The notes: generated from the sequence alone by a model not told the origin. A stretch of DNA of 64,000 bases from Bifidobacterium goeldii (GCF_003951095.1 NZ_QXGL01000004.1:62001-126000), one strand, 5' to 3'. Shown: positions 24,501-34,015, counted from the first letter of the stretch. A program made the numbers and translations.

Positions 24501-24522
24501 CCGGGCCCATTGCAGGGCCCGG
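24501..24522 (-). terminator. Terminator between the aminotransferase gene and the GntR gene
   Basis: CCGGGCCC-6 nt-GGGCCCGG followed on the minus strand by CTGTTTTATA. It would end or attenuate the aminotransferase transcript before the regulator gene. Confidence 0.75.
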
Positions 24523-24567
24523 AGGTGTTCACAGCTCAATCAACGAATCAGATCAGAGCCGTATCGC

Positions 24568-25932
24568 TCAGATCTTCAACGTTTCGAGCGTCTTGGTGAA
24601 TCCGTCGATGAACCAGTCCACGTCGGATTCGCTGAAGACCAGCGGCGGGCGCAGCTTGAGGATGTTGCCGAAGCGGCCGCACACGGAGGTGAGGATGTGG
24701 TTGTCGCGCAGGGTTTCGAGGATGTCCAACGCGGTTTTCTGATCAGGCTCCTTGGTGCCCGGCTTGACGATTTCGCAGCCAATGTACAGGCCAGCGCCGC
24801 GCACGTCGCCAATGCACGGGTGGGATGCCTGCAATGCGATAACCGCATCCTTGAAGATCTTGCCAACGCGCTTAGCGTTGCCCATCGTGTCTTCGTCGCG
24901 CATGACATCAAGCACAGCTTGCGCGGCGGCCATGCACACCGGGTTGCCACCGAAGGTGTTGAAGTATGGGATCGAGCCGGCAAACGGTTCGAGTACTTCG
25001 TGGCGAGCAGCCATCAGCGAGGTAGGCAGGCCATTAGCCATCGGCTTTCCAGAGGTAACCAAGTCAGGCACAATGCCCTGGCGGCCGAAGCCCCAGAACG
25101 CGTCGCCAGTGCGCGTGAAGCCAGGCTGCACCTCGTCGGCGATCCACACGCCGCCGAGCTCGTGCACGGTGTCGATAACCGGCTTCAAATAGCCGACTGG
25201 ATCCGGATAAACGCCATCAGAGGAGAAGATGGAATCGGCGAGCAGGGCAGCGAACTTAATACCGTGACGGTTCATGTCTGCAACGGCCTTGCGCACTTCG
25301 CCCGCCATCCAATTGCCGAATTCTTCAGCAGTGCATTCTGCGGCCGGCTTGCCACCGATGACCAGACGGTAGGTGTCTGGCGTAGGAATCATGCGCATCG
25401 TCAGGCCGAGCGTTTGCGCAGTACCGAGGGCTGGCGAAAGCTTGGAGGTGAGCGCCGAGTTGCCGTGGTATGCCTCATGAGTGACGATAACGCCTTCGCC
25501 GCCGGTGTAGGTTTGTGCAACGCGCACGGCCAGATCGTTGGCTTCAGAGCCAGTGCACTGGAACATGATGCGGTCGAGCTCGTCCGGCATGGTCGAGAGG
25601 ATATCTTCCGCGTAGTTGAGGATGTTCTCATGCAGGTAGCGAGTGTGCGTGTTGAGCAGTGATGCTTGCTTGGACAGGGCTTCTACCACGCGCGGATGGC
25701 AGTGGCCGACCGATGCCACGTTGTTGTATACGTCCAAGTATTCAACGCCGTCAGCATCCCACAGGTGAGAGCCGCGACCTTTTACCAGGTGCACTGGGTT
25801 GCGGTAAAACAGGCGGTAGGCGGGGCCGAGCACGTCGCGCTCCTCGGTGAGTTTGCGCGTTTCAGGGTCGAGGGCTGCGGCCATTTCTGGGCGGAAACTG
25901 TTGGTGTCCATGATGGTGGATCGGGTTGCCAT
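24568..25932 (-). CDS. Class III PLP-dependent aminotransferase-fold enzyme, probable amino-alcohol-phosphate phospho-lyase
   Basis: A 454-residue PLP enzyme. Lys296 in TSGKPMANGLP should hold PLP and Asp266 in WIADEVQPGFTR its pyridine nitrogen. The blocks NVASVGHCHPRVVEA, LNTHTRYLHENILNYA and GSEANDLAVRVAQTYTGG resemble, from memory, the animal AGXT2L1/AGXT2L2 group, which are not transaminases but lyases that remove phosphate and ammonia from phosphoethanolamine or 5-phosphohydroxylysine. The kinase at 27847-28917 would supply the phosphorylated substrate and the permease between them its uptake. The start follows AAGGAA. Ordinary omega-amino acid transamination is the main alternative. 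Confidence 0.8.
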   Translation of the reverse strand: MATRSTIMDTNSFRPEMAAALDPETRKLTEERDVLGPAYRLFYRNPVHLVKGRGSHLWDADGVEYLDVYNNVASVGHCHPRVVEALSKQASLLNTHTRYLHENILNYAEDILSTMPDELDRIMFQCTGSEANDLAVRVAQTYTGGEGVIVTHEAYHGNSALTSKLSPALGTAQTLGLTMRMIPTPDTYRLVIGGKPAAECTAEEFGNWMAGEVRKAVADMNRHGIKFAALLADSIFSSDGVYPDPVGYLKPVIDTVHELGGVWIADEVQPGFTRTGDAFWGFGRQGIVPDLVTSGKPMANGLPTSLMAARHEVLEPFAGSIPYFNTFGGNPVCMAAAQAVLDVMRDEDTMGNAKRVGKIFKDAVIALQASHPCIGDVRGAGLYIGCEIVKPGTKEPDQKTALDILETLRDNHILTSVCGRFGNILKLRPPLVFSESDVDWFIDGFTKTLETLKI

Positions 25933-26036
25933 GATTCCTTCTTTGCTTTGTGGTTAATGGATACGGTTTGTGGTTACTGGCGAGGATAATCCGCGAATAT
26001 TGCTCGATTGCCGGCGTTGTATACGTCACGGTAACA

Positions 26037-26067
26037 AACCATTTGCGGTGCAATGCAATAAATGGTT
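26037..26067 (-). promoter_or_regulatory. Operator-like inverted repeat upstream of the phospho-lyase-type gene
   Basis: AACCATT-N17-AATGGTT, about 105-135 nt ahead of the start codon at 25932. The same motif with the same spacing and similar distance to the start occurs at 36013-36043 before the peptide-transport genes. Flanks are also shared (GT[A/T]ACA before, GA[A/G]CA after). Confidence 0.65.
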
Positions 26068-26100
26068 GAACAATATGCGAGCACTGTATGCGTACGCAAA

Positions 26101-26137
26101 ATCCCTCGAATGCAAGGAGAGTAAGCATTCGAGGGAT
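26101..26137 (-). terminator. Terminator of the APC permease gene
   Basis: A perfect 13-bp stem (atccctcgaatgc / gcattcgagggat), followed on the minus strand by TTTTGCG. A second hairpin, ctggtatcgc / gcgataccag, lies at 26152-26181 between it and the permease stop codon. Confidence 0.8.
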
Positions 26138-26201
26138 CGTCTATATCAGGACTGGTATCGCAGAGCTAGCAGCGATACCAGCGTTATCAGTCGCGGTATT
26201 G

Positions 26202-27704
26202 TCAGTCGTCAGTACGGTATTCAGCCTTACCACCGGAGGCTGCAAACTCCTCCTCCGGAGAGAGCACAAGGTGCTTGCGACCATACACGGCGAAGAAAAT
26301 CGTAGCGAGCAGGTAGATCACCACCATCGCGTACACCGCGAGTCGATAATCTGGGTTGAGCAGCACAGCGACGAAAATCGCAAATGCGAGCAAGCCGGCA
26401 ACAACCGCGCCCGGAGTACCGAATCGGGAGACGAACGGGCGCTTAATATCAGGCATATTGCGCTTCAGCAGCACGTACGACACCATTTGCAGCAGGTACG
26501 CGAGCACTGCACCCCACACGGCGATGTTCAACACTACCGAGCCGGCACCATCACCGCCGTACGCGATGATAAACAGGGCTGCAAAGCCGATAATCGCGCC
26601 CACAATCAGACCCCAGTATGGCGTCTTCTTCTTGCCGGTGAGCGAAAGGAACGCTGGGTAGTAGCCTGCGCGAGACAGCGAGTACAGGTTGCGACCGTAC
26701 GCGAACATAATGCCCTGAATAGACGCGAGCAGACCGATAAGCGCGAATGCGGAGAGTACTGCTGCGAGGTTGCCAGGCAGGATGGCACGGTAGCCGTCCA
26801 GCAGCGGCTCATCGGAGGAAGAAAGCGCCGCGGAGCCCATGACCGCCGGGTTGAGGAATACGATAATCAGCGCGGACAGGCCGAGTGTAAAAATGCACAG
26901 ACGCGAAGCCTTAGGAATATTGCGTTCCGGATCGCGCACTTCTTCAGCAGCCAATGGCAACTGTTCAATACCGAGGAAAAGCCACATAGCGAACGGCATT
27001 GCGAAGAAGATTGCGCCCGCGCCGAACGGCAGGAACGCGGAGCCGCCAGCTTCCGGAGTGATGTTGAGCAGCGTGCCAAAATCAGCTTTGCCAGTGACGA
27101 TCGCGCCGATACCGAACAGTGCGACGATTGCGAGCGCGGCAATGGATACTACTTGTGCGAAGTGGAATGAGGTTTCTGCGCCGAGCCAGTTGACGACGAC
27201 GAAGATCGCGTACAAGCCGAGCCACCAGACCCATTGCAGGCCAGCGTTATCGAGGGAGAAGCCGGTGAGATCTGACAGGATGGCGTCAGCGTATGCGGAG
27301 GAGAAGTAGACGATGGTTGCCGCGGTCATCAAGTATTCGATGGTTTCTGCCAGTCCGGTGAAGAAGCCGCCCCATGGGCCCATTGCTGCGCGTGCGAACG
27401 AGTAGGCGCCGCCGGTGTGTGGCATTGCGGATGCCATTTCGGAGATTGAGTTGAGCATCAGCACGTACATTGCGTAGACGACGAGTGCGGCGATGAGCAT
27501 GCCGCCCCAGCCGGCTTGGGCGATGCCGCCGTTCCAGCCGGAGAAGTCGCCGGAAATAACTGCGGCAATGCCGATTGCCCACAGGCCGAATGCGCCTGCA
27601 GTGCGTTTCAGCTGTCGTTTTTCGAAGTAGTCTTTGCCCGTGTGCACGTACGTAACGGAGCTGAGGCCACTGCCTGAGGTTGTTGATACTGATGTGGCAG
27701 ACAT
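26202..27704 (-). CDS. APC superfamily amino acid/amine permease
   Basis: A 500-residue integral-membrane transporter with about 12 hydrophobic segments. The first membrane helix (AFGLWAIGIAAVISGDFSGWN) has the Gly-rich unwound motif of the APC fold, and EYLMTAATIVYFSSAYADAI with LGIEQLPLAAEEVRDPERN matches the ethanolamine-permease-like branch. It lies between the kinase and the phospho-lyase-type enzyme on the same strand. Uptake of ethanolamine or another amino alcohol would fit, but related members carry ordinary amino acids. The 5' leader contains an 8-bp tandem repeat. Confidence 0.85.
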   Translation of the reverse strand: MSATSVSTTSGSGLSSVTYVHTGKDYFEKRQLKRTAGAFGLWAIGIAAVISGDFSGWNGGIAQAGWGGMLIAALVVYAMYVLMLNSISEMASAMPHTGGAYSFARAAMGPWGGFFTGLAETIEYLMTAATIVYFSSAYADAILSDLTGFSLDNAGLQWVWWLGLYAIFVVVNWLGAETSFHFAQVVSIAALAIVALFGIGAIVTGKADFGTLLNITPEAGGSAFLPFGAGAIFFAMPFAMWLFLGIEQLPLAAEEVRDPERNIPKASRLCIFTLGLSALIIVFLNPAVMGSAALSSSDEPLLDGYRAILPGNLAAVLSAFALIGLLASIQGIMFAYGRNLYSLSRAGYYPAFLSLTGKKKTPYWGLIVGAIIGFAALFIIAYGGDGAGSVVLNIAVWGAVLAYLLQMVSYVLLKRNMPDIKRPFVSRFGTPGAVVAGLLAFAIFVAVLLNPDYRLAVYAMVVIYLLATIFFAVYGRKHLVLSPEEEFAASGGKAEYRTDD

Positions 27705-27790
27705 GATGACCGCCTTCCTCTCTTATTTCATAATTGCCGTATGGCGTTCCCTTTGTTCATCTGCGATTGCAATGTGCAATGTGTGTGATG

Positions 27791-27830
27791 TGAGTTGTTG
27801 AGTTGTTCAGTTATGGAGTTATTGAGTTAT
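27791..27830 (-). repeat. Degenerate 8-bp tandem repeat in the permease leader
   Basis: Five consecutive 8-bp units: gagttgtt, gagttgtt, cagttatg, gagttatt, gagttatg. They lie 86-126 nt upstream of the permease start codon, within the 142-bp gap after the kinase gene. Confidence 0.8.
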
Positions 27831-27846
27831 GAATTTCAGTCATGAG

Positions 27847-28917
27847 CTAGTGCAGTAACCACAGCGGATCGTCAAGATACCGCTGTGCGCACATCACGCT
27901 GCCGGGCGCTTCTTCGGCTGCCATACCGTCAGGTAGCGCGTCGGCGCGGTGGTTGGTGGTCCAGCCGAGCATTTGCAGGCGGCGGATCATGGACAGTGCG
28001 CTCATCACGTGTAGCTCATCGTCAGTGAAGTCGCCGGCGACTTCTTGGTAGCCTTTCACCCATGCTTTGGCGAGGTCGGACGCGTATGGCTCGTGCTCGA
28101 TGAAGCTCAGCGAAGATGCGTAATCGTAGAGGTACCAGCTGTATCCAGCGTCATCGAAGTCGATGATGGTCAACTTGCCATCGGGGCCTTTAATCACATT
28201 TGATGGGCGCAAATCGGCGTGAATCAGTCCCCAAGTTTGCTGGGTACGTGGCACTTTCATCACGACATCCATTGCTTTCCACAGTGCGGTATTGCACAGT
28301 TCTTTTTCATCGTCGGTAAGATTGGCGGTTTCCCAGCGGCCCCAACGCGGTGAGGGGCCGACCATGTTGGAAATATCCCAGTTGAACCGTTTGAACCCGT
28401 AAGGTCTAGTCCAGTGGCGTGACTGATTGTGGAATTTGGCTGCCCACTGGCCGATGGTTACGTAGTAGGGTGCGGGGTTATCGAGATCTTCAAGCACGGT
28501 ACCTTCGACGAATTTGGTGGAGATAACGGTCCATCCAACACCGTTGAGGTCGTGGATTTTGGTAACGAATGTGCCACGCACGGTGGGCACTGGGTTGATC
28601 AGGTTAATGCCATCGATGTCATGCAATGCGTTCAGCCAGCTGATTTCGGAGGCGACGGCTTCTGGGCCGCCCACGTAGCCGGGCTGGGAAACGCGCACTA
28701 CGCCTGCAGCTTTGCCGTCGAGCAGCAAAATGAACGTGGCGTTTTCTGAGACAGTGATGAGGTCTAGGCGCGCGCGTGAATGGTCGATACCCCATGCGGC
28801 GCAGACGCCTTGGAACAGCCAGAATGGTGCCGGGCTGCCTTTGGTTAAACCGCTGAATGTGTCGAGACTGACGGGTTGCGTAGGATCATCGATGAGGCTT
28901 GCTAACTGCTGTGCCAT
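27847..28917 (-). CDS. APH-fold kinase (choline/ethanolamine/hydroxylysine kinase type)
   Basis: A 356-residue cytoplasmic kinase of the aminoglycoside-phosphotransferase fold. The catalytic loop is LIHADLRPSN (His233, Asp235, Asn240) and the metal-binding motif is IIDFDDAGYSWYLYD (Asp253). The family phosphorylates small hydroxyl compounds such as choline, ethanolamine, hydroxylysine and homoserine. A permease and a class III phospho-lyase-type enzyme follow on the same strand, the same kinase-lyase pairing as human HYKK and AGXT2L2, so an amino-alcohol substrate is likelier than an antibiotic. It is longer than typical aminoglycoside kinases (about 270 residues). Confidence 0.8.
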   Translation of the reverse strand: MAQQLASLIDDPTQPVSLDTFSGLTKGSPAPFWLFQGVCAAWGIDHSRARLDLITVSENATFILLLDGKAAGVVRVSQPGYVGGPEAVASEISWLNALHDIDGINLINPVPTVRGTFVTKIHDLNGVGWTVISTKFVEGTVLEDLDNPAPYYVTIGQWAAKFHNQSRHWTRPYGFKRFNWDISNMVGPSPRWGRWETANLTDDEKELCNTALWKAMDVVMKVPRTQQTWGLIHADLRPSNVIKGPDGKLTIIDFDDAGYSWYLYDYASSLSFIEHEPYASDLAKAWVKGYQEVAGDFTDDELHVMSALSMIRRLQMLGWTTNHRADALPDGMAAEEAPGSVMCAQRYLDDPLWLLH

Positions 28918-29221
28918 ATCATCCTCCGATTCATGAATGCGCGGGGCACGGGAGCGGATGTTCGCGAGTATCGCTGGGCAATGCCAGCCACCCGTTATGC
29001 AAACGTATTCAGAAAATCGCGGTAAGCGACATCCCTCATGCGTTTACTAGGGAAAATCCGCAGCCGATAATGTTCGTGCCGCTATGTGATTGCGATGATT
29101 GCATTGTGGCAGCGCAGTGATGCGAAATTGCACTCTCCCCGTTACCACGCGGTAAAGAATCACGGGGATTGATTAATGGTTGATTATCGACATACCCCCA
29201 ATAGTGAACATTCATACGCAA

Positions 29222-29270
29222 CAAGCGGGGCGATAATCACGCATGTAACGCGCAATTATCGCCCCGCTTG
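29222..29270. repeat. Long hairpin in the kinase upstream region
   Basis: A perfect 16-bp inverted repeat, caagcggggcgataat / attatcgccccgcttg, with a 17-nt loop. The 421-bp gap 28918-29338 also holds a terminator at 29289-29324 and a single AATGGTT half-site at 29175-29181; no gene is seen in it. Confidence 0.7.
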
Positions 29271-29288
29271 AAACAGGAAGAAAAAAGG

Positions 29289-29324
29289 CATTTGCGCCGG
29301 CTATCAGGTAAACCGGCGCAAATG
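29289..29324 (-). terminator. Terminator of the alpha/beta hydrolase gene
   Basis: A 12-bp stem, catttgcgccgg / ccggcgcaaatg, followed on the minus strand by CCTTTTTTC, 15 nt after the hydrolase stop codon. Confidence 0.85.
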
Positions 29325-29338
29325 GCAGCAGACTAAGA

Positions 29339-30232
29339 TCAGTCGTGCTGCTCGAAGAACGCTTCAACCGTACGGTTGTATTCGTCCTTCTGCTCAACAT
29401 GGCACATGTGCGTGCCCATGAACAGCTCCCACTTAGCACCCGGAATACGGTCAAGGCACTGCTTGACAATCAGCGGCGTCGCCTCGTCCATCAAACCAGA
29501 AGTCAGCAGGGTAGGAATCTTGATCTTCCACAGGTCGTTGGAAACATCCCAGCCCTTCATCTTGCCGGTGACCATGAACTCATCCTCGCCCTGCATGAAG
29601 CGGTAGACGTCGGTCTTATCGTTCTCGGTTTCCAGCACGTAATCTGGCGGATTATCCATGCTCATCACGTGACGCTTGTTGTACACAGCCGCGGCTTCCT
29701 TGTATTCAGGAGTGTCGAAGTTGCCGGTACGAATAGCCTCAACCAGCGTTTCCTTCATGCCTGCAGGCAGCCAATCCATCAAACGCAGTGCTTCAGACTC
29801 CCACAGCGGAATGCTTGCCGGCGAGCTCGCCACTACCATACTGCGCACGCCCAGAGGCTGACGGTTGATCGCATACTGCATAGCAAGCATGCCACCCCAA
29901 GACTGGCCGAGAATGTGGCAACGCTCCAAACCGAGCGCGTCACGCACCACGTCAATCTCCTCTTCCCACAGGTCAGCACCCCACAGGTCGGGCAGGTACG
30001 GAGTAGGCGAATTGCCGCATCCGAGCTGATCGTAGTAGATCACCTGACGATGGTATTTCTCAGCGATACCGTCGAGCGAGCGCAGATAGTTGTGCTTCGC
30101 ACCAGGGCCACCATGCAGTACCAGCAGCGGCAGCTTGCCTGGAGTGCTTTCGCCAACCTTCATGTACCACGTGTGGTAACCCTTGAACGGAATCTTGCCC
30201 TCTTCGATAGGCAATGAGGTTTCTTCGCTCAT
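29339..30232 (-). CDS. Proline iminopeptidase-like alpha/beta hydrolase
   Basis: A 297-residue serine hydrolase of peptidase family S33. It shows the oxyanion segment LHGGPGAKHNY (HGGPG at residues 40-44), the nucleophile elbow GQSWGGMLAM (Ser111), and Asp near LMDEATPL with His in THMCHVEQ for the triad. HGGPG plus GQSWGG is the proline iminopeptidase signature, which releases N-terminal proline from peptides. No signal peptide, so it acts inside the cell. It ends the peptide-transporter group, 42 nt after the binding-protein gene, so it may cut imported peptides. Other alpha/beta hydrolases of this family act on small amides or esters. Confidence 0.85.
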   Translation of the reverse strand: MSEETSLPIEEGKIPFKGYHTWYMKVGESTPGKLPLLVLHGGPGAKHNYLRSLDGIAEKYHRQVIYYDQLGCGNSPTPYLPDLWGADLWEEEIDVVRDALGLERCHILGQSWGGMLAMQYAINRQPLGVRSMVVASSPASIPLWESEALRLMDWLPAGMKETLVEAIRTGNFDTPEYKEAAAVYNKRHVMSMDNPPDYVLETENDKTDVYRFMQGEDEFMVTGKMKGWDVSNDLWKIKIPTLLTSGLMDEATPLIVKQCLDRIPGAKWELFMGTHMCHVEQKDEYNRTVEAFFEQHD

Positions 30233-30274
30233 ATTGAGTCCTTTTTGCGTCCTTCGTAATTGAATGAACAGGGA

Positions 30275-31909
30275 TTACTTAGAGATCTTGAAGTTCTTGA
30301 TGTACATGTTCCAGAACCAGAACGGGGAAGCGTCAGCAACACCGTTCTTGATCTTCGGGTTGTACGTGAACAGCCAGTTCTGGTGGGTGTACACGTAGTA
30401 CGGCAGGTCTTGGTTCTCGATATCCATGATCTGCGTGAGCAGCTTGGTACGCTCGGAATCGTCAGAAGAACGCACCTGCTGGTTGAGCAGATCATCAACC
30501 TGCGAGTTCTCATACTGTGCGGAGTTCGAACCACCGTCACCGCCGCCAGTGGAGGCGAGCAGCGGGGTCAGGTTACCAGCCGGGTCAGGGAAATCACTGG
30601 ACCATTCAGTCATCAGTGCCTGGTAGGGGCGCACGCCGTTTTCAATACCGGAACCGAACTGCTGGCTGGTGGCCTCATCGTTGCTGACCTTCTTGATGTT
30701 CAGCGTGATGCCAACCTTCTTCAGATCCTGCTGCATAGCGAGCACCACGTTGTTCGGCAGCGACTTGCTCATCACGGTCATATCGAAGCTGAAGCCATCA
30801 GGGTACTTCGACTTCGACAGGTATTCCTTAGCCTTGTCAACGTTGTACTTCACCACGTCAGCGCTCTTCTCGTAGGAAGTCCACTCATCCTTGTTGAACA
30901 GGAACAGGGTTTCCGGGTCAAGCAGGTAGTTGGTGGCAACACCAGCATCCTTAATGATGCTCTTCTGAATATCACCGACGTTGATTGCCGCAGCAACAGC
31001 CTTACGAGCGTTCACGTCGTCGAACGGAGCCTTCTTCGTGTTGAAGCTGATGTAGTTCAAACCAGCGGACGGAATCTTCGCCAGCTTCACCTTGCTGCTG
31101 TTCTTCACCTGGTCGATCATGTCGACTGGAGTCTGAAGATCAAGATCGATCTGACCAGAAGTCGAAGCGGCAACTCGCGTGCTGTCTTCTTCGATCGGGC
31201 GGAACACGATCTTCTTCACATCAGGATCGCCAGATTCGCTCTTATCCCAGTAATCCTTGTTGTACTCCAGCGTCACATCGCCACCGGAAGCCCAGTTCTT
31301 GACCACGTACGCACCGGTACCAATCGGAATACCGTTGACCGTGCCGTAATCCTTGCCATACTTCTCAACAACGCTCTTCTCAACAATGCCGGTACCAGAA
31401 GTTGCAGAAGCGTACTTCCACAGTGCATCCGGCTGCTTGAGCTTCACAGTCAGCTCCCAGTCGCCAGTCTGCTTAATGGTGTCAACGTTGTCGTACATCC
31501 ATGCCACGTAGGAGGCGAGGTCCGGGTTGCGGTAACGCTCAAGGCTGTACACCACGTCATCCATGGTCATGGGGTTGCCGTCGGAGAACTTCACGTTGTC
31601 GCGAATCTGGTAGACGTACGTGGTGTCATCCTTCTGCTCCCAGCTCTTGGCAAGCATCGGCTGAATCTTGTCGTTCTTGTCGAACTGGAGCAGGCTTTCC
31701 GTAATCTGGTTGGTTACCGGGCTGGTGACGAAATCGTACGCGTAAATCGGGTCGATGTTCTTCACCTGGCTGGTCACGCCAACAGTCAGTGTGCTGGAGT
31801 CAGACGTGTCGCTGCCTGCTGACGAGGGGCCAGAGCAGGCTGCCATTGACAGCACAGCCAGCGTGGCGCAGCACGTGGTAACGATTCGTTTGATCACATT
31901 GGTTTTCAT
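30275..31909 (-). CDS. Peptide ABC transporter substrate-binding lipoprotein
   Basis: A 544-residue SBP family 5 protein. The signal peptide ends in lipobox LSMAAC (Cys25), so it is lipid-anchored outside the membrane. The family pattern VYQIRDNVKFSDGNPMTMDDV and later KYPDGFSFDM are visible. Members bind di- and oligopeptides and sometimes nickel or sugars. It is the last transporter gene in the group, 76 nt after the second ATPase; the larger gap may allow separate expression, as is usual for binding proteins that need more copies. Confidence 0.9.
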   Translation of the reverse strand: MKTNVIKRIVTTCCATLAVLSMAACSGPSSAGSDTSDSSTLTVGVTSQVKNIDPIYAYDFVTSPVTNQITESLLQFDKNDKIQPMLAKSWEQKDDTTYVYQIRDNVKFSDGNPMTMDDVVYSLERYRNPDLASYVAWMYDNVDTIKQTGDWELTVKLKQPDALWKYASATSGTGIVEKSVVEKYGKDYGTVNGIPIGTGAYVVKNWASGGDVTLEYNKDYWDKSESGDPDVKKIVFRPIEEDSTRVAASTSGQIDLDLQTPVDMIDQVKNSSKVKLAKIPSAGLNYISFNTKKAPFDDVNARKAVAAAINVGDIQKSIIKDAGVATNYLLDPETLFLFNKDEWTSYEKSADVVKYNVDKAKEYLSKSKYPDGFSFDMTVMSKSLPNNVVLAMQQDLKKVGITLNIKKVSNDEATSQQFGSGIENGVRPYQALMTEWSSDFPDPAGNLTPLLASTGGGDGGSNSAQYENSQVDDLLNQQVRSSDDSERTKLLTQIMDIENQDLPYYVYTHQNWLFTYNPKIKNGVADASPFWFWNMYIKNFKISK

Positions 31910-31985
31910 GGTTCTTCCTCTCTATGAAATTACCTAGTGAACTACTTACAAAACTTGGGGATTAACAAACTTGAATATGCGTAGC

Positions 31986-33053
31986 TCAGACAGCTTGTGC
32001 AGCCGGCGTTGCGCTCTGAGCGTGCGTGCGATGCCAAGCGCCGTCAGTGAGCTGGAATTCATCGCCGAAGTGACGATCAGGATCGGAGATAATGCAGGAC
32101 ACCCAGTGGCCGGGAGTAACTTCCACCAGCGGCGGACGTTCCTGATCGCACACGCCATGCACGTTAACAGGGCAACGCGTGTGGAAGCGGCAATTGTGTG
32201 CCTCGCCAATAGCGGTTGGAATATCACCGTTGAGTTCGAGATGCTTCACATCCTGCCACGGGTATTCCTTCGGACGGCTGGAGAGCAGTGACTGCGTGTA
32301 TGGATGCAGCGGATGGTCGAAGAGCTCGCGGCTTTCAGCCATTTCTACAATCGCACCCAAGTACATGACGATCACGCGGTCGCACAAATGCTCAACAACC
32401 GTCAAATCGTGGCTCACGAACAAGGTGGAGACGCCCATGCGCTTTTTCAGATCATCGAACAGGTGAAGAATCTGCGCCTGCACCGACACATCCAACGCGC
32501 TTACGGGCTCATCAGCAAGAATGAACTCCGGGTCAGGAATCAGCGCGCGCACAATAGCCAAACGCTGCAGCTGGCCGCCAGACAGGCCGTTACTGCGCGC
32601 ATCAAGCACATCGTCCGGTAGGTTCACAAAGCCGAGCAGATCACGAATGCGCGCGTCCGCTTGCTCGCGATTGAGCCCATGGAACAATGCGACTTCTTTA
32701 AGGCTTTCGCCAATCGTTTTGCGCGGGTTAAACGAGCTGCTGGGGTTTTGGAAGACGATCTGCATATCCTTACGCAGTTCGCGCGCTTCGCTTTTGCTCA
32801 CCTTGCTGATATCGCGGCCCTTGTACAGCACGGTACCGGAAGTGGCATGTTCAAGACCGACTAAGCAGCGGCCCATCGTGGACTTGCCAGAACCACTTTC
32901 GCCTACCACGCCAAGGGTTTCTCCCTGCATCATTTGAAAGCTCATGTCTTCGACTGCGTAGAGTTCGAGCTTGCGGGACTGCCCGTCAACTACTCCCCTG
33001 CCCAGGTCGAATACTTTCGTCAAATGCTGCACGTCGAACAAGATGTCGCTCAT
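31986..33053 (-). CDS. dppF: Peptide ABC transporter ATP-binding protein (DppF/OppF type)
   Basis: A 355-residue ATPase with Walker A GESGSGKSTMGRCL, the signature SGGQLQRLAIVRAL and Walker B ILADEPVSALD. The C-terminal extension with CRFHTRCPVNVHGVCDQERPP is the oligopeptide-transporter type that in relatives binds an iron-sulphur cluster. It pairs with the other ATPase to power uptake through the DppB/DppC permeases. Its ATG overlaps the dppD stop codon (4 nt). Confidence 0.92.
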   Translation of the reverse strand: MSDILFDVQHLTKVFDLGRGVVDGQSRKLELYAVEDMSFQMMQGETLGVVGESGSGKSTMGRCLVGLEHATSGTVLYKGRDISKVSKSEARELRKDMQIVFQNPSSSFNPRKTIGESLKEVALFHGLNREQADARIRDLLGFVNLPDDVLDARSNGLSGGQLQRLAIVRALIPDPEFILADEPVSALDVSVQAQILHLFDDLKKRMGVSTLFVSHDLTVVEHLCDRVIVMYLGAIVEMAESRELFDHPLHPYTQSLLSSRPKEYPWQDVKHLELNGDIPTAIGEAHNCRFHTRCPVNVHGVCDQERPPLVEVTPGHWVSCIISDPDRHFGDEFQLTDGAWHRTHAQSATPAAQAV

Positions 33054-34015
33054 GCCTGCTCCTTTCCAGCCTGCACATACGCATCGGCGTAACTGTGCGT
33101 GGGGCTGAATTGATGCATAATCGGGGTACGCAAGTGTGCAGAGCCTTCAACCGGCTGCGAAAGCTGCGGGTCAAGTGGGTCCGCAAAGTCTTCAGTCATC
33201 GGCTCTGGCAGTCCTTCATCTGGGCCAGATCGCGGAATTGCAGCCATCAAACCCTTGGTATACGGGTGCTGCGGAGAGCGGAAGATCGAATCAACATCGC
33301 CTTGCTCAACAATCACACCGCGGTACATCACGGAAACCGTGTCACAAATTTCTGCAACCACACCGAAGTTGTGCGTAATAATCAGCACGCTCACGCCGAG
33401 TCGCTGCTGCAAATCCTTAAGCAGTCGCAGAATCTGCATTTGCACGGTCACATCCAAAGCGGTTGTCGGCTCGTCTGCCACCAGCAGCTTCGGATCGCCG
33501 GCCAACGCCATTGCAATGTTGACGCGCTGGAGCATACCACCGCTCATTTGGAATGGATACTGCCGCATACGCTCGTCAGCTGGTCGAATACCAACTGATT
33601 CGAGCAGTTCCGCAGCGCGCTTTTTCGCATCCTGACGACTGGTGCCTGCCAAACGCAGCTTTTCGATGATCTGATCACCGATGCGCTGCAGTGGGTCGAG
33701 AGAAAGTACTGGGTCTTGGAAGATCATTGCGATCTTCTTACGGCGATATTCCAGCATTTCTTTAGGCTTCAGCGTAAGCAGCTCGTTGCCTTCAAAGCGA
33801 ATGCTGCCCTCGTACAGGGTTGCGCCTTCGTCATTGAGTCGCATGATGCTTTTCGCAGTCATGGATTTTCCAGAGCCACTTTCACCAACAAGACCGTGGA
33901 TTTCGCCCGGCTTGACGGTGAGGTTCACGTTCCTGACAGCCTGCACAATGCCTTGAGGAGCGTTGAGCGTTACCGCGAGATTGTTAATGTCGAGCAGATC
34001 GTTCGCTTCGCTCAT
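33050..34015 (-). CDS. dppD: Peptide ABC transporter ATP-binding protein (DppD/OppD type)
   Basis: A 321-residue ATPase with Walker A GESGSGKSMTAKSIM, signature SGGMLQRVNIAMAL and Walker B VADEPTTALD. I start at MSEANDLLDINN, just after GGGAGGCGA and overlapping the dppC stop, rather than at a Met 24 codons upstream inside dppC. It forms the second half of the heterodimeric motor. The C-terminal Cys-containing extension of some OppD proteins is absent here, replaced by a short Pro/Glu-rich tail. Confidence 0.92.
   Translation of the reverse strand: MSEANDLLDINNLAVTLNAPQGIVQAVRNVNLTVKPGEIHGLVGESGSGKSMTAKSIMRLNDEGATLYEGSIRFEGNELLTLKPKEMLEYRRKKIAMIFQDPVLSLDPLQRIGDQIIEKLRLAGTSRQDAKKRAAELLESVGIRPADERMRQYPFQMSGGMLQRVNIAMALAGDPKLLVADEPTTALDVTVQMQILRLLKDLQQRLGVSVLIITHNFGVVAEICDTVSVMYRGVIVEQGDVDSIFRSPQHPYTKGLMAAIPRSGPDEGLPEPMTEDFADPLDPQLSQPVEGSAHLRTPIMHQFSPTHSYADAYVQAGKEQA

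Noticed and set aside
27847-28917. Aminoglycoside resistance gene
   Set aside because: The APH fold is shared by metabolic kinases; the length and the permease/phospho-lyase neighbours argue for an amino-alcohol substrate.
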